NCBI RefSeq assembly: GCF_963676685.1
Contig: NC_092349.1
Location: 80,860,604 to 80,924,603 of the forward strand
From: Mytilus edulis
Lineage: Eukaryota > Mollusca > Bivalvia > Mytilida > Mytilidae
Direction: 5' to 3'
DNA length: 64,000 bases
Part shown: in pieces, positions 14,201 through 25,721 of the stretch
Layout: every line of letters begins with the position of its first letter
Position numbering within the stretch: the stretch's first letter is position 1
Notes under the pieces: generated by a model
What the model was told of the DNA's origin: nothing
Databases searched by the model: none
Seen by the model: only the letters and a program-made list of their open reading frames with translations
Position numbers and translations under genes: made by a program

Positions 14201-17200
14201 GCCACTTTGTTCCTTTGGTTGCCATAGCAAGCATAAAATGTACACTATTCCTTTCCTGTATGCCTTTTTTGTACACATTTTCACCATGAAAGTACTTAGT
14301 TGGAAGATGCAAGAAAATGCTCACTGAATTGGCATCTAGATCATAAGTCAATGCCACAGATACCTATAATACAATTTTTTGCTGACCTTTGACCTCAAAG
14401 AAAAAAGATGACTTTTGTTTACAATTTTGTGTCGGGAGCATTATCTATTTGCCCTTTGACAAAATCGTTTGATATTTGGCACATGTGTGCAGCACCTCAA
14501 GACAATCGGTTGTGTTCCGAGGACCATCATCCCCAAATTTATCCAAACCTTCCTTTAGGGGAATTGAACCTTTTAAGAAAATTTCATAGATATCCATTAA
14601 TTTAAACTAAAGTTATTGTCCAGCAACCAATGTGTCTTCAGACAACAACAATGACGACATCATACCATTATACATTCCCAAAAATTGTTTGCAGTCGAAT
14701 AATAAATGATTAGATCCTCATTTCTCAATCTTATATATTCTGAACTCCCAACTGGCATGACCATGGATCTTGTCCATTTATATAAAAAAAAATTGGGGGG
14801 GGATTTCAAATCAAGGACAGACACCACATGAATACATTAGTACATGCGCATATATGATTGATAGTGACAAAATCTATAAATAAGCATTCTCTTTGTTTTT
14901 GCAAAATCAAATATGATTATGCAGAGTGGTTTAATTCTTTATTGAAGGCTGTACCTATTACTATAAACTTTTACATTGTATGGTCTCTTAATGGAGAGTT
15001 GTCTGATTACAATTATGCAGAGGCGGATTTAGGGGGGAGCAGGGGGGCTCATATAGGGAATCACTGAAGCTTGACTGGAGCGGCCCCCCTTATGTCAGTC
15101 AGTGGGCCCCCTCTTATGAACATTTCTGGATCCGCCACCGTTATACTACATCTTCTGATTTTTATTGTGTTCCATAGCAGTTTCTTCAAAACCTTTGGAA
15201 ATAGAAGCACCCTTTATCTTCATCACTTGGTTTGTATAAAAGTCAGAATATGACATCAGAGAATTATTCCCATACATCACAATGATTATGGCCTAAAGAG
15301 AACTGTGATAGGTACATGTAGCCTTGAAATTGGCAATCATATCAAACCTCCTTTGTTAATAAGACGGATAACTTGGCCTGATTAAATGTGACATATACTT
15401 AGCTACAGTGTTAACATAACAATTAGTTTCTTCTGTTTATTAATTCAATCCATAAATTTTGATCAAGATTCAAATGCATGTACTGCACAAAACTAAAAAT
15501 AGCAAGGGCATACTACATTGATACTTATATTAAAGTTTATTTTGTTTTGGTGTACATATTTCTAAATAGCACAAAAATGTTAACACAATTATTTTTAAAA
15601 ATACAATTTTTGACTTTTCATTTCCTTTTAACAGATCTGTTTTAATATAAATTGATCCCATTTTCTGTTACTCTGTTATAATTTGGAACTTATTTTATCA
15701 ACACATATATACATCTTTTTAGAAATTCATAAAAACCCTTGCATAACATAAATGACATGTATAAATATTTGCCTATATAAACACATGAAACATGATAAAT
15801 ATCTAAATAGTTTCAGAAAAATTTGAAATATTCTTTCAGACACCCAGTAATATTTTAAAAGATAAAGATCCACAAACAACTAAGTTGATATTCTTAAAAT
15901 TGTCCTCTATCAAAATTGTCATTTTCAACATTGAGGTCTCTCAATTACTAAAGTAACTTCCAAAATATTACCAAAAGTCAAACATATACATAAAAAACTT
16001 AATAGGTATTGAAATGTTCTGTTGTATGAGTCTCCCAAACTGGTTACAGTTTCATGTGTGATTTTCTTTTAGCTCAGTCACCTGAAAACAAATAAAGGAA
16101 AAGTCAAGCTATACATTTATACATCAGCTTTTTTGCTTGAAAATGTTTTAAATTAATTATATTAAATAAGATGAATTTTAATATTATATACATATATTCA
16201 AGTACACATATTTGAAGTTTAGTATAATTTTTTAGAAGATTTCACATTCAGGACTTCAAATACATTTGTAGTGAGAGATTAAAACCCTTCTTGCATATCT
16301 GGAAAATACACACTTGGTCTCATTAATTATTATGTGTGTGTCATCTGTGTTTTAATTTGTTCTTAAATTAAGCTGACACTGGTCATATTAAAATGTTTAA
16401 CAATTCATTTGTTATGCATTCTTATTCTGATTTACATTATGTACTGATGTAATGTCTAGTATATTTACAGGATTTAAGATTTCACATACTTTATCTCATA
16501 TGGTACTTTATCAAAATAAAGATAAACATGTAAAAATGTACTTTAAGAGATACTGGTACTCACTTATGAATGTTCATATTAATGCAGTAGGTTAACTTCA
16601 ACATCAAGTTGATCCATTTCTTTAATTATAGGCTCCTCTATATGTAAGTCTGTCATCTGATGTATCTTTTATCTGTTTAAAGAAATAACAGATTATAAGA
16701 TGATCAATTATTCCTTGAATTGAATTTGGAAAATTGTATTTAAAATCAAATTAGTTATTTTCTTATCTTAAGAACCAGTGGAAAATATATAATGAGCTGT
16801 TAGCATCTTACTACATTAAAACATTCAAAGTTACAAGACTTTTTTGTATGATTAACTCTATTTTTAAATGGACAGGTTAAGGTATAAAATGATCTAAATG
16901 AACACTTTAAAGCAGAAATGTAAATTGTGATTAACTTATTACTAAACAACTTTACTTGATATATTTGAGTCAAATTAACCTTATATGTTATGGGCTTCAG
17001 GATCACACATGTACATGTACAAATGTATCTAAAATCTAATGACAAGATCTCAAAATGTGCTAATTTTAAAATATTTTTTTCAGTTTTGAACTAAATGTTA
17101 AAAGTTTGAAATCCTTGCAATTGTATCATGTATATATCATATGTCTAACTTAGTTTCTAAGGACATGAAGGACAATAAACAACAATTTTATGAAACAAAG

Positions 17201-20200
17201 GTATTGCGGTCCCAAAAGATCCCATCTAAATAGTGGATTAAGAATCTAATTATCTTAAGATTTGATATACAAGTTTTATTTTTATAAATAAATATATATG
17301 TAATCATGATAACCACTTTTCAATATATGTGTGTCTTTCATATGTCATAATATATAGGTACACTGTATATGTAGCAATCAAAATTACAGAAAATTTAAAT
17401 TTGACGTTCCTGATTTTTAACAAATTAAGCTTACTGTTTACATGTATATCTGACATAAACATACATACATGTATGACTATCCTGATACATTTTTATGTAA
17501 CTGTAGGATTGTCTTTACTTTTATAAATTGTGACTTGGATGGAGAGTTGTATCATGATCTATCATTGACACTCATACCACATCTTTTTATACATTTATCT
17601 ATTCTACATGTACATGTACATGCAAATGTATTCAGTTGTTGTCGCATTTTGCCTACATGTACATTCATTTTGGCACATGAACATACCTTACTGACATGTA
17701 CATATTAATGATAAGCATAATAAATAAGGTGACAGACATGTATGGTCTGTTATGTATATGGAGGATAGTTGTGATTTTCTCATTGGCAACCATCATGATC
17801 ATAACCAAATCTTCTTTTTTTTTTGCAACTTTTGAGTCTGAAACATGTAGTTTTATTTTTTTTTATTTCAAATTATTATCCTATTCAAATAATGTTTGAA
17901 CATGATGAATAAAATTGTATAAAATTGCTTTCAGCACAGATCATATATTTGCAGAGAATAATTTCACATTGTAACTAAAAATATGAGGGAAAGGGGGATG
18001 TATTAAAATTATTGAACGGGCCACATGATTTATCCGAGAAGTAATTTTAAACTTTCATAATTTAAATTATTACCTGTTCCAACTGGTATAACTGTCGCAA
18101 ATAATTCACTATCACTATCATCTGCTTCAAAGTGATCCGCCTTTCCAGTTTTCAAGATGCACAAAATTATGGCATTTACTGATTTAGATCTTTATAGTTT
18201 GCTTTTGGTGTCCATGATATACCATGTACTGTTTTAAGGTGGGAGAAAACTGTATAATTTCCAGCTTTTGTTCAGCTGAATCATCAAAAACTACTCACGG
18301 ATGGCTTTACATTCCTCATATTCCACATTTTACAGCAAATAATACAATAATTTCAGTCTTATAAATAATCGTCATTCCCGTACAGATATTGTAACTGCCT
18401 CTGTCTAGAAGTGATCACCCGTACATGTATGCAACAATCTCCTGGTGAGGGAAATAAGTTTCCCAACACCACAAAGTTATGTACTTTTCTTTAATCTTAT
18501 CAAAATGTTCAATTATGTATAAAAATATACAACAGAAGTTCATTTTTCTGTCAAAACATTACCAGCTGGTTACAACCTTTATCGGTTTTTAAATTGAAGA
18601 GCATCACTTTTGGTATGTCTAAACACCAAACAGACAAAAGTAAACTGCTGTTTCCTGACAGTTTACTGCATTAGAACATTTGCATATCAACAGATACCAA
18701 AGATGTTATTATCATTTCCTGCTGTATTCATGGTCATCTTTTAGAATATATATCAATTGTTATATTGTAGGCTGTTTTTGTTGAGAAATTAATACCCCTA
18801 TTTCCCTATATAAGCAGTCAAATTTACTGAAAAATCAAATTCATTTTTTTATACATAATAACCCAATATGACTTTTTAAAATGTCATTTCCCAACAAAAC
18901 AAGGTGGATACATTACAAAAACACATTTATCTCAAAAAGGCTGTTGAACAAAATTTCCAAGTTCTGCCTGGTTTTCTCTGGCATTGCCTCTTAACAAGGT
19001 TTTTAAAACAAATTATAGATTTAAAATTTGGGATGCATGTCACTGTTACTAATACTATAACCTGATAAAACCCTTGGTGATATTGTTAGTTTTGTATAGT
19101 CAGCGGTTCATGCTTTACAAGAACTTAAAACATCAATGATAAAACCCTTGGTGATATTGTTAGTTTTGTATAGTCAGCGGTTCATGCTTTACAAGAACTT
19201 GTATAGTCAGCAGTTCATGCTTTACAAGAACTTGTATAGTCAGCAGTTCATGCTTTACAAGAACTTAAAACATCAATATATCATATTGATCATTCATAAC
19301 TAAAAGTTCAATTTTGAAAAAAAACAAAGTAAGTTAAAAATGTACTCAAACTGTAGAAAAAATTAATATGAAATAACTTTATTTATAGGGTTTACACAGT
19401 GCCAGTGTTCCAGGAATATTATCATTAGACATCTGTCTGAAAGATACAGCGAAAATTGTTACCGGTAAGGATTGTCATATTATTTATAACTGATTATTTA
19501 CCATGATTTTTTAAAACCAATGACACACGTCTGGTTTTAAATGGTTGTCAAATTCATGCCAATATAGATAATAAAAGTTTTTATGTACACACTTAACATT
19601 CCTATTTTCATCTAAATACATATTATTTACACTGACCTAAAAATGAATCAATACAAAATAAGGAGACCAGTTTAATAAATAAATATATATATATACTCTA
19701 ATATGATCAAATATTATTTTGAATACTGTGGATTGGTTTATAATTTTTGTGGATGGAGGAAAGTGGATTTCATGGTTTTGTCATAGTCTGCCGACAAGCC
19801 TATAGAAAATGTGTTCAATCCACCACAGAAATTGGCATCCCACAAATAATACTGTATAGTGAGTGTTTTATTGAATGTTATTTTGCAGACTATTGTGTTT
19901 TTTTGTACTATAATTTAAAGTATTTGTTTTTAGGTGGTAATGACAAGAATGCAGTAGTGTTTAACAAAGATACAGAACAAGTGATGGCCATTCTCAAAGG
20001 TCATTCTAAAAAGGTCACCAGTGTTATATATCACCCAAATGAGGTAAGTACAGAAAAAGGATTCAGAAATATTTAGTATTACAGTTTCAGGAAAAGGGTT
20101 ATAAAATAGCTCCTTCCTTGTTACCCTTTGTTATGGGAAATAAATTAGTATAAGAAGTGAGTTTGCCACTAAGCCTAAATGTCTTCTTATAGGCTTTCAT

Positions 20201-23200
20201 GTAAATAGAAATGTCTAAAGGATTTTTTAGCATTATATAATGAGTTAAAGGCTAATAATCATAAAACTTTCGAGAATGATAACCATAATCAGGTTCATAA
20301 ATCAACCGTTCAAAATACTGGATTTGGTGTTTCAAGATAACTTTGTGTACTGAGTAGAGTTTTATTACCAGAACTAAATGTTTAAAGACGGGATATGAAA
20401 AACGGTTTTATGAAATTATATGCTTTTTAAGTCTGCAATAACGAGAAAATTAAGCATGTTGAGATTAACCATTTGAACATTTGTGATTGTTTTGTAGGAG
20501 TTAGTGTTTACAGCCTCACCAGATTGTACAATCAGAGTATGGGGCGTACAGACAGCTCAATGTGCTCAGATAATCAGAGCCCACGACGCACCAGTCACAG
20601 GAATCAGTTTACATGCTACAGGGGACTATCTCCTTAGTTCATCTACAGATACGGTAAGTTTTGACATTTGATTATTATCCCAAATAATAATCAGCAGATT
20701 TGTTACACAATTACATGAAAACAATACTGTAGAAACATTAATTTTCATTGGGTTAAAATTAAGAGGTTTTATCTCTATATAAGATATCATGGGGATTTAA
20801 TTTTGTAATTTCCAGTAAATGGAAGTGATAATATATATAGGTTAAATTTTCTTGGGAGTTAATTTTCGTGGATATATTCTTTCCAAGAAATAAACAAATT
20901 AAATCCTTTCTGCTTTTACAGTATTAAAAACAACACACAAAGAAAATCAGTCATTTTACCTTGAAGAAATATTAAGGATTTATTTTTAAACATCCTACCT
21001 TCTATATTGACCGTCTTAGCAATATCTTCAATTATAGTGTAAATATTTGAGAAAGAACAAAAAAGCAGACCTCTCAAAAATTTACTTCTACAGACAAAAC
21101 TGTTTATTTATGGATGTGCTAAACAAAACATAATTTCTTTCCATTGTATTAAAGGGGAGATAATTTACTCAAGAAATGACAAAATATAAAAAAAAAGGTA
21201 TAAAAATGCAAATTTTATTTCAATAAACTAATTGCATTGCAGGGTAGGGGTATCTATTTGTATACAAATTATGTAATATTTCAATAATAATTACAGCATT
21301 GGGCCTTTTCTGATTTGAGGACTGGTAGAGTGTTGACAAAGGTGAATGATCCACAATCTCAGCATGGTAAGATTTATTCATATAGAAAATAAATACATTG
21401 TATGGAGGTGACAGGTTATGTTTTATTTTGTAAACATAATTAATGCTAAGAAAAAGTTGATTTAAAATATTAATAAAATCTCAAAATGATGACCATTTCT
21501 GAAATTACATGCACAGTTTTGTCTTGAGACCGAATGTAGTCTAATTTTAAAATGGAGAATAGAAACAGGAATATGTCAAAGAGACAACAACCAGACCAAA
21601 GAGCAGAAAACAGCCCAAGGCCACCAATGGGTCTTCAACACAGCAAGAAAACCCACTTTAGTTCGCTTTGTCCAGTTGTATGGTGTCTTCCTAGATTAGA
21701 TTTTTAACATGCTTTTCTAAAGGAGTCATCTGGTTATTTAAATGCTGAAGAACACAATTGGGAAGTAGTCAACTGACAACAGTTTTCCTGTTATAAATTT
21801 TGTAACTTTCAACCAAACCTGTAAAATTTGTCACTGATGACGAAATGGAGGTCAAATTTGACTTATTTCCCTTTTGTTGTTGATAACGTATGATCCTTGG
21901 CAGATCACACAAGCCTAGAGTACCATAAGTTAGAAAACATTCATTTCATACCGGCTGTCCTCTCAAGTTCATCAATGGTTTTAACAGCTCATTTTTTGTT
22001 TCAAGTGTTCTGCATAATTTGTATGATTCCACTTACCTCTGTATCTTACCATGTGCTCAGTTTCTGCATTATTTCTGCATTATAATGAACGTTTTTATTT
22101 CTATTTATTTTCATAGCTTTGACATGTGCACAGTTTCATCCTGATGGTTTGATTTTTGGAACTGGAACAGAGGACTCAATGATCAAAATTTGGGATTTAA
22201 AAGAACGAGCCAATGTGGCTAACTTCCCTGGTCATCAAGGTCCTATTACAAGTATAGCATTCTCTGAAAATGGTTAGTAAACTTAACCTGTAAAAAGAAA
22301 CGTCCCTTTTCACAGAAATATTTTTAGGAAAACTTTTTTTTGTTTGTTTCAAAATCCTCTAGGAGACATAAACACTGAAATTGAACCCCAATAAATGTTT
22401 TATGTTTGTAAATGATAATTGTCTCCTGTTTTCAGCAATTTCAGAATGAAATACTGATGCCATTTTATATCATTAAAAACTAACAGAATTATAGATGAAC
22501 AATTAGAACCTTATTATAATGACCTAGATCAATAATATTTATGAAATGGAAATAATTTATCAAACAATGAGGTGAAATAAGAAATTGCTTGATGATAGGG
22601 GTCTAACAATACACCTCTTGTATAACTTGATGTATAAGAAAAATTAAAAAGATACGTTGGAATGTCAACTAAGATAATTATGTTTTCAGACTTTATATTC
22701 AGATCTAAAAATTTCACAAGTAATAATTATTCATCTGTGGAATGTTATCATACAACATAACATAATGAATGAAATTGTTTATAGAATTGTGAGTTCCTAA
22801 CAAGTTGTTATTCTATCCACAGGTTACTATCTGGCTACATCTGCTGAGGATTCTGTTGTCAAACTGTGGGATCTAAGAAAACTGAAAAACTTCAAGACAT
22901 TAACATTGGATGACAAATACGAAGTAGGTTAATCAAAGATATATACTGTGAAGCACTTGTTTTTTTGTGGATATTTGATTTTCTATTTTTTGCCAAATTT
23001 TGCAAACAAGGCTATAGAAAATTGTTCTTTGTAGAAAATTTGAAGTATTAGTTTATTTAAACCATTAAAATCCATAAAAAATAGGTATTACACTTAACCA
23101 TAGTTGAGATTTCAAAGTACCCTCCCTGGGTTCCATGAATGTTTTAATGATCAGCATTAAATAATGGATGGATACAACCTTGTAACATATTGCTATTTCC

Positions 23201-25575
23201 TGGCCTACACGAGGAAAGGGTGCATTGATTTCTGGTCTGTCCTCACATTAAAGTTTATTTTTAAGATGGTTTACCATGAAGTTACAATCACATCAATTCA
23301 AACCTTAATAATAAAATTGAGATTGAAAATGGGTTACACGAGCAGTTCTCGCTGGTACATACACAACATGTTTATTATAATGTTAATTTTTTAAAATGTA
23401 TATCAAATTTCATGAATTATGGTAATTCAGTGTTCTCCCTAGATATTTGATAAAGCATCCTTTTAAAAAAGGAAATTTGAAATACTATCTAGTTTCTAAA
23501 AATTATAGCATCAAATCCATATAACACTATCTATAAAAAAATCAATTCAGATAGCATCACATTCAGAAATATAGCATCACATTATCATGATGCTAAAAGG
23601 CCCTGGGGAGAACATTGATGGTATAGACCATGCTACTTCATAGATGATTCAAGTTATAACTAAGTTTATGTATAAGTTAAAGGGACATGATCATTTTAAA
23701 TACTAATGTTCACATTGTTTTACAGGTGAGATCGTTATGTTTTGATCAAAGTGGAACTTACCTGGCTGTAGCTGGATCAGACATAAGGTAAACACATTTG
23801 GATGGTAAATCAGGGTTGAGAAACTCCCCTGTATTAGTATTTCTTACGTAGCATTTATCATTCAATACCATATATAAGCATCCACCCTTTTGTTAGCTTA
23901 TTACAGGTCCATCTTATTTTGATTGTCCAATATGATACTATGTATGGTGAAGATGATTTTTTTGTTTACAGTTTTAAAGAACATTATGATTGCCAGCTGT
24001 ATACCTCTTTAATAACCATGAATGGTTTTTTTGTTGAGCCTGCAACTTTTGTTGCAGAAAGCTCGACATAGGGATAGTGTTCCGGCGGCGGCTACGGCGG
24101 CTACGGCGGCTACGGCGGCGGTGTTAGCTAACTTCTTAAAAGCTTTATATTTCAGAAGGTGGAAGACCTGGATGCTTCATACTTTGTATATAGATGCTTC
24201 ATGTTACGAAGTTTCCGTCAGTCACATGACCAATGTCCTTGACCTCATTTTCATGGTTCAGTGACCACTTGAAAAAAAAGTTCAGATTTTTTGTAATGTT
24301 GAATTCTCTCTTAATATAAGTAATAGGATAACTATATTTGATATGTGCGTACCTTGCAAGGTCCTCATGTCTGTCAGACAGTTTTCACTTGACCTCGACC
24401 TCATTTCATGGATCAGTGAACAAGGTTAAGTTTTGGTGGTCAAGTCCGTATCTCAGATACTATAAGCAATAGGGCTTGTATATTCGGTGTATGGAAGGAC
24501 TGTAAGGTGTACATGTCCAACTGGCAGGTGTCATCTGACCTTGACCTCATTTTCATGGTTCAGTGGTTATAGTTAAATTTTTGTGTTTTGGTCTGTTTTT
24601 TTCATACTATATGCAATAGGTCTACTGTATTTGTTGTATGGGATGATTATAAGGTGTACATGTCTAGCGGGCAGATGTCATGTGACCTTGACCTCATTTT
24701 CATGGTTCAGTGGTCAAAGTTAAGTTTTTGAGTTTTGGTCTATTTATCTAATACTATATGCCATAGGTCAACTATATTTGGTGTATGGAAATATTTTATG
24801 ATCTTTATGTCAGTAGCGCAGGTTTCTTTTGACCATGACCTCATTTTCACGGTTCATTGCACAGTGTTAAGTTTTTGTGTTTTGGTCTATTTTTCTTAAA
24901 CTATAAGTAATAGGTCAACTATATATGTTGTATAGAAGCATTGTTAGCTGTACATGTCTGCCTGGCATGGTTCATCTGACCTTGACCTCATTTTCATGGT
25001 TCATTGGTCTTTGTTTAGTTATCTTGGTTAATGATAAGTTTATGAGACAGTTGTAATAAAGCTTTATACTTAGGACTATCAACATAATATCAATGATTAG
25101 TATAGAAGGCGAGACATTTCAGCGTGTGCACTCTTGTTTTCCCTTAATCCATCCTTATGAAATGTTACATTTTGGGAAAAGGTACTAATTAACGATATAT
25201 CTTGATATGTAAGATTGTTTGTGAAAAAAAAGTCAAATAAAAGAAATGAAGGTTAGAGTAAAATTGACAAAAAAGAACATATTGAAAATTAAACCTGCTT
25301 TAATATGAAGTACAGTGAAACCTACAAAAATGTGAAGACAACCCTTTGAAGTTAAGAATCATGTGAAGACAACCCTTTGAAGTTAAGAATCATCATCACT
25401 GTTATATATTTTATTTTTCTATATTTACAGAGTATATTTATGTAAACAGTGGCAGGAATTAGGAGTATTCAACGATCACACTGCCATGGCAACCGGTGTC
25501 AGATTTGGTCACAACTCAACATTCGTTTCTTCAGTCAGTATGGATAGATCTGTCAAATTCTTTGGGATGAGCTAA
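2246..25575 (+). CDS. PRPF19: Pre-mRNA-processing factor 19 (Prp19), 17 coding exons, complete
   Basis: Nuclear U-box E3 ubiquitin ligase and core subunit of the Prp19 (NineTeen) complex, which acts in spliceosome activation. Exons seen with GT-AG borders and matching phases: 2246-2264, 3502-3651, 4590-4666, 5525-5582, 6142-6225, 6491-6558, 7067-7144, 10501-10542, 11488-11562, 19389-19464, 19934-20043, 20498-20653, 21297-21366, 22117-22272, 22823-22923, 23726-23787, 25431-25575. They total 1527 nt, about 508 aa; the human protein is 504 aa. Residues 1-57 form the U-box ([21 protein letters not shown]). Residues 60-150 form the coiled-coil region ([28 protein letters not shown]). A short Ala/Pro/Glu-rich linker follows, then seven WD40 blades ([42 protein letters not shown]) ending in KFFGMS and TAA. 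Intron 9 (7.8 kb) and intron 7 (3.4 kb) are swollen by repeats. No disabling change is seen. Confidence 0.97.
2814..2998. mobile_element. MITE-like foldback element in PRPF19 intron 1
   Basis: Left end GTTAGTTCAGCCATATTG and right end CAATATGGCTGAACTAAC are exact inverted copies, each followed inward by the shared ATAGGGGGCAGAT / ATCTGCCCCCTAT. The interior is about 120 bp and AT-rich, with no ORF. Confidence 0.8.
3221..3393. mobile_element. Second foldback element in PRPF19 intron 1
   Basis: CTTTTATAACCAACTATAC and its reverse complement GTATAGTTGGTTATAAAAG form the ends. A nested inner inverted pair (TTTGATCTTTGGCGG / CCACCAAAGATCAAA) lies at 3259-3315. It ends about 110 bp before exon 2. 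Confidence 0.78.
4940..5398. repeat. Interspersed repeat with internal duplication, PRPF19 intron 3
   Basis: Begins with taccccc...gggagggtata and closes with cggcgggggtatcatcag. Inside, a block of about 175 bp (ctcaggaactacaatacaag ... cacttg) is present twice, at about 5036-5160 and 5205-5325. No protein is encoded despite short ORFs. Confidence 0.65.
7411..7689 (+). mobile_element. MITE family B (TATGCCCCACC ends), copy in PRPF19 intron 7
   Basis: Starts tatgccccacctacgatag and ends gtggggcatccgtg...acacattcttgtt. ATGCCCCAC/GTGGGGCAT is the inverted core. Other copies are at 13549-13967 (reverse) and 28021-28295 (same strand). Confidence 0.75.
8609..8705. repeat. Near-perfect inverted repeat (hairpin)
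   Basis: GGACTTTTGTTTTTTATACTG ... CACAGTAAAA (8609-8648) is mirrored by TTTTACTGTG ... CAGTATCAAAAACAAAAAGTCC about 20 bp later. It is MITE-like and has no ORF. Confidence 0.75.
8991..10078 (+). repeat. 1.1-kb repeat family C (TGACCTTGACC boxes), copy 1
   Basis: Begins with a hairpin (gtcgagcctgcaac / gttgcag...gctcgac) and ends gcgagacatttcagcgtgtg. The body is a series of diverged modules of roughly 130-170 bp, each containing TGACCTTGACCTCATTTTCA-like text followed by ggttcagtgg. A copy about 95% alike lies at 24031-25138 and a truncated one at 28575-29315. It lies in PRPF19 intron 7. Confidence 0.85.
10930..11065 (-). repeat. Interspersed repeat family A, reverse copy
   Basis: The reverse complement carries caaagcgacaacaacccgac and ccaccaatgggtcttcaa, matching the 61-330 copy. 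It lies in PRPF19 intron 8. Confidence 0.75.
11640..11945 (+). repeat. Interspersed repeat family D in PRPF19 intron 9
   Basis: Starts gaagatgtggtattattgcc, continues aatgagacaactctccacaa and ends gggatcccaac-like (aggatcccaaccatc). I recognise this as a common bivalve dispersed repeat. Reverse-strand fragments lie near 14945-15150, 17528-17592 and 48420-48580. Confidence 0.65.
12296..12340. repeat. Left inverted end of a 6.7-kb interval, next to TTAA
   Basis: TTAAGAGGCAATG then tcagagagcaccaggcag. Its reverse-complement partner is at 18938-18994. About 30 of the first 34 bases match, and the match resumes at gttcaac after a short gap. Confidence 0.6.
12480..14060. repeat. Tandem array, six units of about 190 bp, PRPF19 intron 9
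   Basis: Units begin around 12493, 12682, 12879, 13064, 13260 and 13452, each with gccagttt, the text ctacctatatggaagt, gtactatgttggtgtaaaaa and ggtatctttttgatttttt. The last unit is split by a MITE at 13549-13967 and resumes at 13968. AT-rich, non-coding. Confidence 0.85.
13549..13967 (-). mobile_element. MITE family B inserted in the 190-bp array
   Basis: Reverse orientation: acaagaatgt...gatgccccac to aggtggggcataaaa. The array text ttggtttaaaa resumes as ataatgaaggtacaattttt directly after it, so the element arrived after array expansion. It has an internal duplication (two ttttctatgtt...actaagttt blocks). Confidence 0.8.
14061..15012. other. Intron 9 unique-looking sequence
   Basis: No exon, repeat end or RNA gene is recognised. 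The 113-codon - strand frame at 14016-14357 and the short + frame at 14408 have no family resemblance and lie in intronic sequence. Confidence 0.4.
15017..15140. mobile_element. GGCGGAT MITE (family E) with TTAT target duplication
   Basis: GCAGAGGCGGATTTAGG at the left and TGGATCCGCCACCG at the right form inverted ends. TTAT flanks both sides (15013-15016 and 15141-15144). Removing it restores gattacaattatactacatc, the expected reverse text of repeat family D, so an empty site can be reconstructed. Same family as the copies inside the 52-60 kb array. Confidence 0.8.
15145..18937. other. PRPF19 intron 9, second half, low-complexity and unassigned
   Basis: AT-rich sequence. Short - strand stretches look exon-like (16640-16680, 16047-16078, 18062-18230; see findings) but I could not join them into a gene. 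A family D fragment is at 17528-17592. Otherwise nothing is recognised. Confidence 0.35.
18938..18994. repeat. Right inverted end of the 6.7-kb interval, next to TTAA
   Basis: ctgcctggttttctctgg then CATTGCCTCTTAA, the reverse complement of the 12296 end, again adjoining TTAA (18991-18994). Confidence 0.6.
19063..19275. repeat. Nested local tandem duplications upstream of PRPF19 exon 10
   Basis: A block of about 75 bp (ataaaacccttggtgatatt ... catcaat) occurs twice, and the inner 33-bp part (gtatagtcagc ... aagaactt) is repeated two further times. Copies are nearly identical, so this is a recent, probably polymorphic minisatellite, about 115 bp before the acceptor. Confidence 0.9.
20724..20925. 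mobile_element. MITE-like element with ATACTGTA/TACAGTAT ends, intron 12
   Basis: Starts atactgtagaaacattaatt and ends ttttacagtat, an 8-bp inverted end, with internal ttaattttcgtgg text. Akin to the ends of the elements at 26969 and 27608. Confidence 0.5.
21551..21655 (+). repeat. Interspersed repeat family A, partial copy, PRPF19 intron 13
   Basis: Matches the 61-330 copy through gtcaaagagacaacaacc and ggccaccaatgggtcttcaa. It stops after gcaagaaaa. Confidence 0.75.
24031..25138 (+). repeat. 1.1-kb repeat family C, copy 2, PRPF19 intron 16
   Basis: Near-identical over its length to 8991-10078, same orientation, with the same opening hairpin and closing gcgagacatttcagcgtgtg. A (ggcggctac)n expansion near 24085-24120 differs from copy 1. 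Confidence 0.88.
25332..25393. repeat. Direct duplication of about 31 bp before PRPF19 exon 17
   Basis: atgtgaagacaaccctttga followed by agttaagaatc occurs twice in tandem, 40 bp before the last acceptor. Confidence 0.9.
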
Positions 25576-25715
25576 AACCAGGAACAATCTGTGAATGAAA
25601 TCATAATGTTTGTTATCATCATCATCACATATATTTTGGTTTATATAAGGTAGAGGTTGAACTTAGTTCTGTAGAACGCCATGACTGCATTATGAGAACA
25701 AATATCCTGCAGTCA

Positions 25716-25721
25716 AATAAA
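25716..25721 (+). terminator. Poly(A) signal, candidate for PRPF19
   Basis: AATAAA lies 141 nt after the PRPF19 stop and is followed by a T-rich stretch (gttttgtttaacttt). It is the first canonical hexamer downstream. Others further on (for example about 26416) could be used by longer transcripts. Confidence 0.55.

Noticed and set aside
14016..14357. 113-codon minus-strand frame in PRPF19 intron 9
   Set aside because: Low-complexity F/L/K-rich composition, no family resemblance, and it begins in repeat-array sequence.
19747..20076. Alternative PRPF19 start using the long frame before exon 11
   Set aside because: The frame opens only through intron sequence (MITE-like text at about 19722-19860). 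The acceptor at 19932-19933 and phase-matched exon 10 give the conserved protein.
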